DNA of 12,426 bases from an uncultured Eubacteriales bacterium (GTDB lineage Bacteria > Bacillota > Clostridia > Peptostreptococcales > Anaerovoracaceae). The position numbers and the translations under genes were made by a program. Where the stretch lies: NCBI GenBank assembly GCA_905206455.1, contig CAJLHL010000072.1, positions 1 to 12,426 of the forward strand, written 5' to 3'. Under the pieces are notes generated by a model. The model did no database searches. It was not told the origin of the DNA and saw only the letters and a list, made by a program, of their open reading frames with translations. Positions 6,400-12,426 of this stretch are shown one piece after another; positions within the stretch are counted from its first letter, which is position 1; each line of letters starts with the position of its first letter.

Positions 6400-6536
6400 A
6401 GACCGGCCGGCGACGGAATGCTTCATTCCCTGAAAGTGGAAGGGGCCCACATCCTGCGGCGGATGAAAATATAACACAGTCAGCTCTTTTTGTCTGATTC
6501 CGCCGCATTGCGTCGCAAGAAGACGGCGGCCGGTCT
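6400..6536 (+). ncRNA. Candidate structured RNA element upstream of ppx, class not recognised
   Basis: AGACCGGCC (6400-6408) is perfectly complementary to GGCCGGTCT (6528-6536), giving a 9-bp closing helix. Inside, on the plus strand, are hairpins GGAATG/CATTCC (6415-6420, 6424-6429), GTGG/CCAC (6436-6439, 6447-6450), ATCC/GGAT (6451-6454, 6461-6464) and AGTCAG/CTGATT with one G-U pair (6478-6483, 6494-6499). The last is GCCG/CGGC (6502-6505, 6524-6527), which carries TTGCG/CGCAA (6508-6512, 6514-6518). A T-rich stretch follows. The strand is assumed from neighbouring genes. It could be part of the ppx-ppk leader, a small RNA, or chance pairing in GC-rich DNA. Confidence 0.35.
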
Positions 6537-6701
6537 TTCTCCTATCTTTTACAAAATGCTAATATCTATAGGGTAGAAGAATTAACATTGTATATGTAAA
6601 ATATAGCATAGTGCCGATATTCCTCATTTCCGCAGACCAGCGGGGTCCGTTTCCGGGATGATGCGAAAGCCGCAGTCTCTTTACGGGAAAAGCCCAAAGG
6701 A

Positions 6702-6746
6702 GCGGCGCTGTGAAAGAGACCGCGCCGCCGGAGAAAAGAGCGGCGC
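6702..6746 (+). promoter_or_regulatory. Possible alternative-hairpin switch in the ppx leader
   Basis: GCGGCGC occurs at 6702-6708 and again at 6740-6746. Between them, GCGCCGC at 6722-6728 can pair with either copy (loops of 13 and 11 bases), but not both. The segment ends 22 bases before the purine-rich ribosome binding site of ppx. The exclusive pairings are read directly from the sequence; a regulatory role is inference. Confidence 0.35.
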
Positions 6747-6787
6747 AGTCGTCGTGTTGTCCGGGTTCAGGAAGGAAAGGCAGGCTT

Positions 6788-7699
6788 ATGAAATGTGCGG
6801 TAATCGATATCGGTTCTAATTCTATGCGTCTGACAGTATACGATGCACAGAAGGATTCGTTTAAAATTCTCTTTAAAGAAAAGATTATGACGGCTCTGGC
6901 CGGATATGTGGAGAAGGGAAAACTGACGCAGGAAGGCATCGACTCTGCCTGCAGCGCTCTGATGGAGTTCCGGCATCGGCTGGACGTACTGGAGATCCGG
7001 GATGTCTATGTCTTTGCCACGGCGTCCCTGCGAAACATTTCCAATACCGGGGAAGCTGTGGAAAAGATCAGAAAGGCGGCCGGATTTCCTATCGAAGTTG
7101 TCTCAGGAGAAGAGGAAGCGATGTACGGATTTATCGGCGCTGCGACGGATGTTCCTCTGAAGGAAGGCGTCTTTGTGGATATCGGAGGCGCCAGCACGGA
7201 AATTTCCGTGTTCTGCGGGGGAAAAATGCAGAAGGCATTCAGCTTTCCCATCGGTTCGCTGAAATTGTACCGGGAATGTGTCAAAGGTATCGTGCCCGGC
7301 AGAGGGGCGCTTCGCCGCATGGAAAAGCGAATCGGGGAAGAAATCGGCGATCAGGTGTTTTCCTGCAGTCCTGACGGCGGACGGATCGTCTGTATCGGAG
7401 GAACTTCGAGAGCTGTGCTGAAACTGGCCCGCAGAGTATTTTCTCTCGAAGAAGGGCAGAACCACATCCGCACCCGTCAGCTGAACGAGCTGTGCGATCT
7501 TATCTTTAAAGCGGATAAGGAAAGCTGTGATCTCATTTTGAAATCCGTTCCGGAGCGGATTCATACGCTGATTCCGGGAATGATGATTCTGCGGTATATC
7601 ACGGATCGGTTTCACGCATCGGAGATTACGATCAGCGATTACAGCGTGAGGGAGGGATATCTGTGTCAAAAAATTCAGCAGAACCGGCAGACAAAGTAG
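6788..7699 (+). CDS. ppx: Ppx/GppA family exopolyphosphatase, short form
   Basis: The 303-aa protein is a short Ppx/GppA phosphatase, which removes terminal phosphate from polyphosphate or hydrolyses pppGpp; it is cytosolic. The ASKHA-fold motifs are in order: AVIDIGSNSMRLTVYDA (4-20, phosphate-1 loop), FATASLRNISN (76-86), VVSGEEEAMYGFIGA (104-118, with the catalytic Glu region), VFVDIGGASTEISVF (128-142, phosphate-2 loop), FPIGSLKLY (153-161) and CIGGTSRAVLKL (202-213). The C-terminal HD-like extension of E. coli Ppx is absent, as is usual for ~300-aa members. ATG 6788 is preceded by AGGAAGGAAAGG (6769-6780) at 7-base spacing; an upstream ATG at 6710 would run through the alternative hairpins and add non-family sequence. 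The gene overlaps ppk by 37 bases, and this pairing favours exopolyphosphatase over GppA. Confidence 0.9.
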   Translation: MKCAVIDIGSNSMRLTVYDAQKDSFKILFKEKIMTALAGYVEKGKLTQEGIDSACSALMEFRHRLDVLEIRDVYVFATASLRNISNTGEAVEKIRKAAGFPIEVVSGEEEAMYGFIGAATDVPLKEGVFVDIGGASTEISVFCGGKMQKAFSFPIGSLKLYRECVKGIVPGRGALRRMEKRIGEEIGDQVFSCSPDGGRIVCIGGTSRAVLKLARRVFSLEEGQNHIRTRQLNELCDLIFKADKESCDLILKSVPERIHTLIPGMMILRYITDRFHASEITISDYSVREGYLCQKIQQNRQTK

Positions 7700-9831
7700 A
7701 AAAATACCTTTACACACAAAACAGAGAGCTCAGCTGGCTTCGTTTTAACAATCGGGTTTTGGAAGAAGCGGCCGATGAAACGGTTCCTCTTCTGGAACGC
7801 CTGAAATTTATCTCGATTTTTTCCAGCAATCTGGACGAATTCTTTATGGTGAGAGTCGGAAGTCTCTTTGATCTCTCGCTGATTTCCCCGGAGCAGATCG
7901 ATAATAAGACGGGAATGACGCCGGCGCAGCAATTGGAAAAAATCTACCGGATGGTGCCGGGGCTTATTGAAAAGAAGGACCTTTTGTATCGGCTCGTCTC
8001 CGAGAAACTGGAAAATATGGGAATCTGCGACCTCAGTGAAAAATCGCTGACGGAGAGCGAAAAAAAGTATATCGCCCGCTATTTTAAGACACAGATACAG
8101 CCTGTGCTGTCTCCTCAAATCGTGGACAGTCATCATCCGTTTCCTCATCTCGTCAGTAAATCCCTTTACATCGCTGCGCTGCTGCGCGATAAGAAAAACA
8201 ATACATCTCTGGGACTGATCCCCGTCCCTTCTTTTCTGAGGCCTTTTGTTCCGATGCCGGGGGATGAGAGACGGTTTGTCCGCATCGAACGCATCATCCG
8301 AGGACGCATCGACCAGTTGTTTGGAGAGTTCAGGGCGGAAGACTGCTGTATTCTCAGCGTTACACGAAATGCGGACATCAGTTTTGACGAAGAGAAATTT
8401 GACGATTTTGACGGAGAGGATTTCCGAAGTCACATGAGCAAGCTTCTGAAAAAGCGCAGGCGGCTGTCGATTATTCGTCTGGAACTCAGCAACGAACTCA
8501 GTGAGGAATTTCTTAAATTGCTGAAAAAGCGCATTCGCGTGGAAGATTACCAGATCTGCGTCGATCGGGCACCGCTCAACATGAAATATGTCTTTGCGCT
8601 GGAGGAACTGCTTCCGAAAGAACTCCATCCGGAGCTGTGTTATACTCCTTTCCAGCCTCGCTGGCCTGAGGATCTGGATGAGAAGAGAAGTCTCATACGG
8701 CAGATTCAGGAAAAGGACCGGCTGCTCTTTTTTCCTTTCGATAAAGTAAGTCCGTTTTTGCGTCTGCTGGAAGAGGCGGCGGAAGATCCGGACGTCATTT
8801 CGGTGAAAATAACGATCTATCGTCTGGCTTCTACGTCCAAAGTCGCTCATGCGCTCTGCCGCGCCGCGGAAAACGGCAAGGAAGTGACGGTGCTCATGGA
8901 ACTGCGGGCGCGTTTTGACGAGGAGAATAACATCAGCTGGTCTAAGGTCCTGGAAGATTCCGGCTGTCAGATTATTTACGGCGTGGAAGGATACAAATGC
9001 CACAGCAAAATCTGCCTGATCACCGTGAAAAAAGGAGAGACGCTCAGCTATATCACCCAGATCGGCACCGGAAATTACAATGAAAAGACAAATCGAATGT
9101 ATACGGATCTGAGCATGATGACAGCCGATCCTCAGATCGGCCTGGACGGCACGGTATTTTTTCAGAATATGCTGCTGGGAAACCTGGGAGGAAACTACAA
9201 AAAACTGCTGACAGCGCCTTCCGGCATTCGTCCGAAACTCCTGGAGCTCATCGATCGGGAGATCCAGAAGGGAAGCGACGGATACATTTTCATAAAAGCA
9301 AACGCGATGACAGAGCGGAGTATCATCGATAAACTGGCGGAAGCCTCCCGGGCAGGGGTCCGGGTGGATCTGATGCTCCGCGGTATCTGCTGTCTGCTGC
9401 CGGGAATTCCAGGACATACTGAGAACGTGCACGTCACCAGTATCGTAGGACGATATCTGGAGCATGCCCGTATCTACTGGTTCGGAAAGGGCGAAGAAGC
9501 TCGGATTTTTCTTTCCTCTGCGGATATGATGTCGAGAAATCTGAAACGGAGAGTGGAGATCGCGTGCCCGGTACAGGATCCGGAACTTCGAAAAATGGTG
9601 AGAAAAATCGTCGAAACGCAGCAGAAAGATAATGTAAAAGCCAGCTTTATGCTTTCCGACGGAACTTATCAGCGCAAGGCCGGCGGCGGACTTCCGGTGG
9701 ACAGTCAGACGGTCTTTATGGAAAAAAGTCTGCACACCGGTTCGCAAATCGAGGAATCGCCGGAAGATATACTGGTGCGGCGCGCCCGGCTGATGAAAGC
9801 ATTTCAAAAATTATTTGTTCACAGAAAATGA
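7663..9831 (+). CDS. ppk1: Polyphosphate kinase 1
   Basis: The 722-aa enzyme makes inorganic polyphosphate from ATP (reversible) through a phosphohistidine. It has full family length: N-terminal domain with NRELSWLRFNNRVLEEA (20-36) and SSNLDEFFMVRVG (54-66), a middle domain to about 330, and two PLD-like C-terminal domains. The catalytic histidine is H447 in YKCHSKICLI, and the second conserved histidine is H601 in LEHARIYWFG. R387 (TIYRLAS) and R417 (RARFDEENN) correspond to the Mg-binding arginines of E. coli Ppk, and QIGTGNYNEKTNRMYTD stands at 466-482. The start is GTG at 7663 with GGAGGG at 7651-7656 and 6-base spacing; it lies inside the end of ppx, so translation is probably coupled. 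An uninterrupted 710-codon antisense frame exists because the gene lacks TTA, CTA and TCA codons there; it is not a gene. Confidence 0.97.
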   Translation: MSKNSAEPADKVEKYLYTQNRELSWLRFNNRVLEEAADETVPLLERLKFISIFSSNLDEFFMVRVGSLFDLSLISPEQIDNKTGMTPAQQLEKIYRMVPGLIEKKDLLYRLVSEKLENMGICDLSEKSLTESEKKYIARYFKTQIQPVLSPQIVDSHHPFPHLVSKSLYIAALLRDKKNNTSLGLIPVPSFLRPFVPMPGDERRFVRIERIIRGRIDQLFGEFRAEDCCILSVTRNADISFDEEKFDDFDGEDFRSHMSKLLKKRRRLSIIRLELSNELSEEFLKLLKKRIRVEDYQICVDRAPLNMKYVFALEELLPKELHPELCYTPFQPRWPEDLDEKRSLIRQIQEKDRLLFFPFDKVSPFLRLLEEAAEDPDVISVKITIYRLASTSKVAHALCRAAENGKEVTVLMELRARFDEENNISWSKVLEDSGCQIIYGVEGYKCHSKICLITVKKGETLSYITQIGTGNYNEKTNRMYTDLSMMTADPQIGLDGTVFFQNMLLGNLGGNYKKLLTAPSGIRPKLLELIDREIQKGSDGYIFIKANAMTERSIIDKLAEASRAGVRVDLMLRGICCLLPGIPGHTENVHVTSIVGRYLEHARIYWFGKGEEARIFLSSADMMSRNLKRRVEIACPVQDPELRKMVRKIVETQQKDNVKASFMLSDGTYQRKAGGGLPVDSQTVFMEKSLHTGSQIEESPEDILVRRARLMKAFQKLFVHRK

Positions 9832-9840
9832 TATAGTTTA

Positions 9841-9856
9841 CTATAATATATTATAG
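9841..9856. repeat. Perfect 16-bp AT-rich palindrome
   Basis: CTATAATATATTATAG is perfectly self-complementary and contains TATAAT on both strands. It overlaps a second inverted repeat, ATAGT-TT-ACTAT (9833-9844), and starts 10 bases after the ppk stop. It may be an operator, a divergent pair of -10 elements or part of the 3' end structure; no matching -35 is clear. Confidence 0.5.
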
Positions 9857-9861
9857 AATAT

Positions 9862-9912
9862 ATCCGGACGGAGGAAGAAGTATTTTACGGAACCTTTGGT
9901 CCGGATCTCTTT
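9862..9912 (+). terminator. Probable terminator after ppk, with an unusually long loop
   Basis: ATCCGGAC (9862-9869) pairs with GTCCGGAT (9899-9906), and a T-rich run (CTCTTTTTG) follows. The 29-base loop is longer than usual, so termination may be partial. Confidence 0.5.
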
Positions 9913-9982
9913 TTGTCCTCTGCGTCCGCTGTACCCCGAAAACAGAAGAATTGTTCTTTCAGCCGCTGACGGTACTCCGCTG

Positions 9983-10080
9983 TCTGTCATTTCTAAAATT
10001 CATAAGATGTAAAATTTATGTAAAGAAAAAGAATGACAGAGACCTCTGTTCCCTTTATAATATTTTAATGTATTTTACAT
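9983..10080 (+). promoter_or_regulatory. Promoter and operator-like repeats of the symporter gene
   Basis: A sigma-A-type promoter is clear: ATGACA (10033-10038, five of six matches to TTGACA), 17-base spacer, TATAAT (10056-10061, perfect). Upstream, TGTAAA is repeated at 10008-10013 and 10019-10024, 11 bases apart. A 9-bp inverted repeat, TCTGTCATT (9983-9991) and AATGACAGA (10032-10040), has its right arm on the -35. At the expected transcription start lies ATGTA-TTT-TACAT (10068-10080). These repeats suggest control by one or more DNA-binding regulators, not identified here. Confidence 0.7.
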
Positions 10081-10178
10081 GATAGGAAACGGTGCGGTGT
10101 TTTTCTGTTCCGCATGCAGAGAGAAAGAGCGGCAGCGGTCTTATCAGCTGAATTTATATTAGTTATAGGAGGAGTTTT

Positions 10179-11441
10179 ATGAAAAAACGCAGAAAATTGT
10201 CTCTTGCGGCCCAGATTTTTATCGGACTCGGACTCGGTATTATCGCGGGGCTGCTTTTTATGGCCGGAGGTCAGACGGAATGGACGGTAAATTATATCAA
10301 ACCGTTCGGTACGATTTTCCTGAACCTGATCAAATTTATCGTCGTGCCCATCGTGCTGACGTCGATTATCTCCGGCGTTATCTCTATGAGAGATATCCGG
10401 AAGGTGGGGTCTATCGGCTGGAAGACTATCGTCTTCTACATGGCGACGACGGCCTGTGCCGTAGTTATCGGTCTCATATTCGCCAATATCTTTAAAGGTT
10501 CTTTCAGTGTTCTGCAGACCAGCGGACTGGAATATGAAGCGGCGGATCCTGTCAATTTCATGGATACTCTGGTGAATATTTTCCCTTCGAATATCATTCA
10601 GCCTATGGCGGAAGCGACGATGCTGCAGGTTATTGTCATCGCTCTTTTCTTCGGCTTCGGCATCATTCTGGCCGGTGAAAAAGCTGCGCCGCTGGCCAGT
10701 GTGGTGACGAGTCTGGCGGACGTCAGCATGGTGGTTATGGAGCTCATTCTCAAATTGTCTCCGATCGGCGTATTCTGTCTGATCACGCCGGTGGTGGCAG
10801 AAAACGGCTCTGCGGTTTTAGGGTCTCTGGCGATGGTACTGCTGGCCGCTTATATCTGTTATGTCATACATATGGCGGTGGTCTATTCCCTCTCTGTCAA
10901 AACACTGGCGAAGATTAGCCCGATCGCTTTCTTTAAAGGTATGGCGCCTGCTATGGCGATGGCGTTCTCCAGCGCTTCTTCTGTGGGAACTCTTCCGCTG
11001 AATCTGGAGTGTACGGAAAAATTGGGGGCGAAGAGAGATATCGCCAGTTTCGTCCTGCCTCTGGGTGCGACGATCAATATGGACGGTACCGCGATTTACC
11101 AGGGCGTCTGTTCGGTGTTTATCGCATCCTGTTTCGGCGTGGATCTGACGGTGCCGCAGATGCTCACGATCGTTCTCACAGCTACGCTGGCATCCATCGG
11201 CACCGCGGGAGTTCCGGGCTCCGGCATGATCATGCTGGCGATGGTGCTTCAGAGCGTCGGCCTTCCGGTGGAGGGAATCGCGCTGGTAGCCGGTGTAGAT
11301 CGGATCTTCGATATGGGAAGGACGACGGTAAACATTACGGGCGACGCGGCCTGTACTCTGGCGGTCAGCAGAATGGAAGAACGCAAAGAGCAGAGAAAGC
11401 GGAACAGGCAGAAAGCGGAATCCTCTCCGGAAGAAAAGTGA
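10179..11441 (+). CDS. Dicarboxylate/amino acid:cation symporter (SDF/DAACS family)
   Basis: The 420-aa inner-membrane secondary transporter probably imports acidic amino acids or C4-dicarboxylates with Na+ or H+. Family marks in order: N-terminal helices with FLNLIKFIVVPIVLTSIISGV (near 47-67), the serine-rich HP1 loop SSASSVGTLP (264-273), NMDGT (300-304) in TM7, the HP2 tip GVPGSG (344-349), and TM8 with DRIFDMGRTTVNITGDA (374-390). D378, R381, T382 and N385 match the substrate-binding residues of GltPh; the arginine points to an acidic substrate rather than a neutral amino acid. The tail (about 398-420) is highly charged. AGGAGG at 10167-10172 precedes ATG 10179 by 6 bases. It has its own promoter and appears to be a single-gene unit. 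Aspartate, glutamate, fumarate and succinate cannot be told apart. Confidence 0.95.
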   Translation: MKKRRKLSLAAQIFIGLGLGIIAGLLFMAGGQTEWTVNYIKPFGTIFLNLIKFIVVPIVLTSIISGVISMRDIRKVGSIGWKTIVFYMATTACAVVIGLIFANIFKGSFSVLQTSGLEYEAADPVNFMDTLVNIFPSNIIQPMAEATMLQVIVIALFFGFGIILAGEKAAPLASVVTSLADVSMVVMELILKLSPIGVFCLITPVVAENGSAVLGSLAMVLLAAYICYVIHMAVVYSLSVKTLAKISPIAFFKGMAPAMAMAFSSASSVGTLPLNLECTEKLGAKRDIASFVLPLGATINMDGTAIYQGVCSVFIASCFGVDLTVPQMLTIVLTATLASIGTAGVPGSGMIMLAMVLQSVGLPVEGIALVAGVDRIFDMGRTTVNITGDAACTLAVSRMEERKEQRKRNRQKAESSPEEK

Positions 11442-11628
11442 TACCTGCTTTTATATCCTTTTCTTTCAGGCGGAGACCCGCGGCGCAGGGAGCATCTGAG
11501 CTTCTCTGAAGGCAGAAGGGGAGTGGATTGTTTCCAGTCGTCCGTTTTTTGCATAGAGAAAGAATGCTCTGCATCCAATCGTTGTAGCAGTTTGTAAAAG
11601 ATGTTTTGAAAGAGAGTAAGCATTCGAG

Positions 11629-12402
11629 ATGGAATTAGGTTTTGAAACATTTCTTCTGGTGTGTCCGCTGCTGTTTCTGGCAGGTCTGGTGGACGCTATC
11701 GGAGGCGGAGGAGGTCTGATCTCCCTTCCGGCGTATCTTCTTGCGGGGCTGCCTCCTCATACGGCGATCGCCACAAATAAAATGTCGTCTACCTGCGGTA
11801 CGGCAGTGGCTGCCTTTCGTCTGATCCGAAATCGTTTTGTGGATTTTCGTCTGGCGGCGCCTTCGATTGCGGCCGGAGTTGCCGGTTCTGCGGCGGGAGC
11901 CCGGCTCTCCCTGCTCATCAGTGAGAAGATAATGATGTCGCTCATGGTGATCATTTTGCCGGTCTGTGCTTTTCTCGTTCTCAATAAGAATCTGTTTCGC
12001 GACAGACCTTCCGAAAAGGCGGTGAGCCGGCGGCGTCTGTACGCGGTTTCCATCGCGGCGGCGCTGATCATCGGCGTGTATGATGGATTTTACGGCCCGG
12101 GTACGGGAACATTTCTGATCATAGCTTTCAATATCTTTGCGGGGATGGATGTTCGAAAAGCCAACGGGCAGACGAAAATCATCAATCTGACTACAAATGT
12201 CACATCTCTCGTAATATTTCTCGTCAGCGGCCAGGTGGCCGTGTATCTAGGGCTGGCCGCCGCTGTATGCAATATGCTGGGCGGCTATATCGGGGCCGGA
12301 ATGATGATGGAAAAGGGGACGAAAATCGTCCGTCCGAGCATCATTCTGGTATTGCTCCTGCTTTTGATAAAAATTATTTCCGGTCTTTTTTCTTTTGGAT
12401 GA
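11629..12402 (+). CDS. TauE/SafE (TSUP) family anion exporter, YfcA-like
   Basis: The 257-aa polytopic membrane protein belongs to the sulfite exporter TauE/SafE (TSUP) family, whose members move sulfite, organosulfonates or other small organic anions. The two related halves each carry the family motif: DAIGGGGGLISLP (22-34) followed by TAIATNKMSS (45-54), and DGFYGPGTGTF (152-162) followed by KANGQTKIINLTTN (177-190). Hydrophobic helices cover most of the rest, at about 7-22, 76-94, 103-118, 136-152, 160-172, 192-212 and 235-253. The length is normal and the C-terminus is complete (TGA 12400-12402). The ATG at 11629 has only a weak SD (GAGAG-like, near 11612-11616), so expression may be low. 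The 187 bases before it show neither a convincing terminator for the symporter nor a clear promoter. The substrate is not deducible; the neighbouring symporter hints only loosely at organic anions. Confidence 0.9.
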   Translation: MELGFETFLLVCPLLFLAGLVDAIGGGGGLISLPAYLLAGLPPHTAIATNKMSSTCGTAVAAFRLIRNRFVDFRLAAPSIAAGVAGSAAGARLSLLISEKIMMSLMVIILPVCAFLVLNKNLFRDRPSEKAVSRRRLYAVSIAAALIIGVYDGFYGPGTGTFLIIAFNIFAGMDVRKANGQTKIINLTTNVTSLVIFLVSGQVAVYLGLAAAVCNMLGGYIGAGMMMEKGTKIVRPSIILVLLLLLIKIISGLFSFG

Positions 12403-12426
12403 AACAAACCGGCCGGGCTGCGTGTC

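Larger units (their letters stand above)
6191..6787. other. Long non-coding stretch before ppx, rich in potential RNA structure
   Basis: About 600 bases between the terminator and ppx hold no credible gene; the ORFs present have no ribosome binding site and no protein-like composition. Contents: adjacent palindromes at 6253-6291, a closed multi-hairpin element at 6400-6536, an AT-rich promoter-like part at 6546-6612 (TTAACA at 6582-6587 and a weak TAGCAT at 6604-6609, spacing 16) and alternative hairpins at 6702-6746. The ppx ribosome binding site lies at 6769-6780. No known riboswitch class was recognised. Confidence 0.6.
9832..10178. other. Intergenic region between ppk and the symporter gene
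   Basis: This 347-base stretch has no credible gene. It contains an AT-rich 16-bp palindrome just after the ppk stop (9841-9856), a terminator-like structure (9862-9912), a well-formed promoter with repeats (9983-10080) and a leader of about 110 bases with a weak hairpin (TGCGG...CCGCA, near 10095-10116), ending in a strong ribosome binding site (AGGAGG, 10167-10172). Confidence 0.65.

Noticed and set aside
6559..6939. 126-codon minus-strand ORF across the ppx leader and start
   Set aside because: It overlaps the conserved N-terminus of Ppx, has no SD and shows no recognisable domain.
7675..9807. Long minus-strand ORF (710 codons) opposite ppk
   Set aside because: It is exactly codon-aligned with ppk, its translation resembles no known family, and ppk has every expected motif. 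It is a by-product of codon use.
11009..11509. 166-codon plus-strand ORF overlapping the end of the symporter gene
   Set aside because: It lies in another frame of a clear transporter gene, with an unnatural Arg/Gly/Ser-rich composition and no ribosome binding site.
11442..11628. Terminator or promoter between the symporter and the TSUP exporter
   Set aside because: Only weak stems such as TGGA/TCCA before a T tract and no paired -35/-10 elements were found, so no feature is claimed.

Overview
The window looks like chromosomal DNA from a Gram-positive anaerobe of the Clostridia (Bacillota). The reasons are strong AGGAGG ribosome binding sites, tightly packed genes all on the plus strand, and a gene set typical of that class. 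GC content looks moderate by eye and was not counted. The genus cannot be named from this sequence. There is no sign of an insertion sequence, phage, CRISPR array, tRNA or rRNA.

Layout: (1) The 3' part of panB (pantothenate synthesis) ends at a strong terminator. (2) An operon follows, with a cytosolic zinc-dependent phospholipase C-like protein, a membrane histidine kinase and an OmpR-type response regulator. (3) Next come three overlapping genes: a DUF368/PopT-type polyprenyl-phosphate transporter, a PAP2 phosphatase and a GT2 glycosyltransferase fused to a GtrA flippase domain, closed by a terminator. (4) A 640-base non-coding stretch rich in potential RNA structure leads to ppx and ppk1, the polyphosphate-degrading and polyphosphate-making pair, which overlap. 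(5) After another non-coding stretch with a good promoter comes a dicarboxylate/acidic amino acid symporter, and then a TauE/SafE-family anion exporter at the right edge.

The main point of interest is regions 2 and 3. Three neighbouring proteins fit one job, the handling of undecaprenyl phosphate: PAP2 can regenerate Und-P from Und-PP, DUF368 can return Und-P across the membrane, and GT2-GtrA can load a sugar on Und-P and flip it. The promoter regions of both gene blocks carry the same arrangement of three GTTTAG-like boxes (first two exactly 11 bases apart, third 10 bases before a possible -10). This suggests that the two-component system controls both itself and the lipid-carrier genes. The stop codon of the regulator gene forms part of the first box of the second promoter.

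A second point of interest is the leader of ppx-ppk. It contains a 9-bp helix (6400-6408 with 6528-6536) enclosing about 120 bases with several further hairpins. Closer to ppx it has three GC-rich segments that can pair in two mutually exclusive ways. I do not recognise either as a known riboswitch class. All functional statements come from motif recognition and context; no database search was run.
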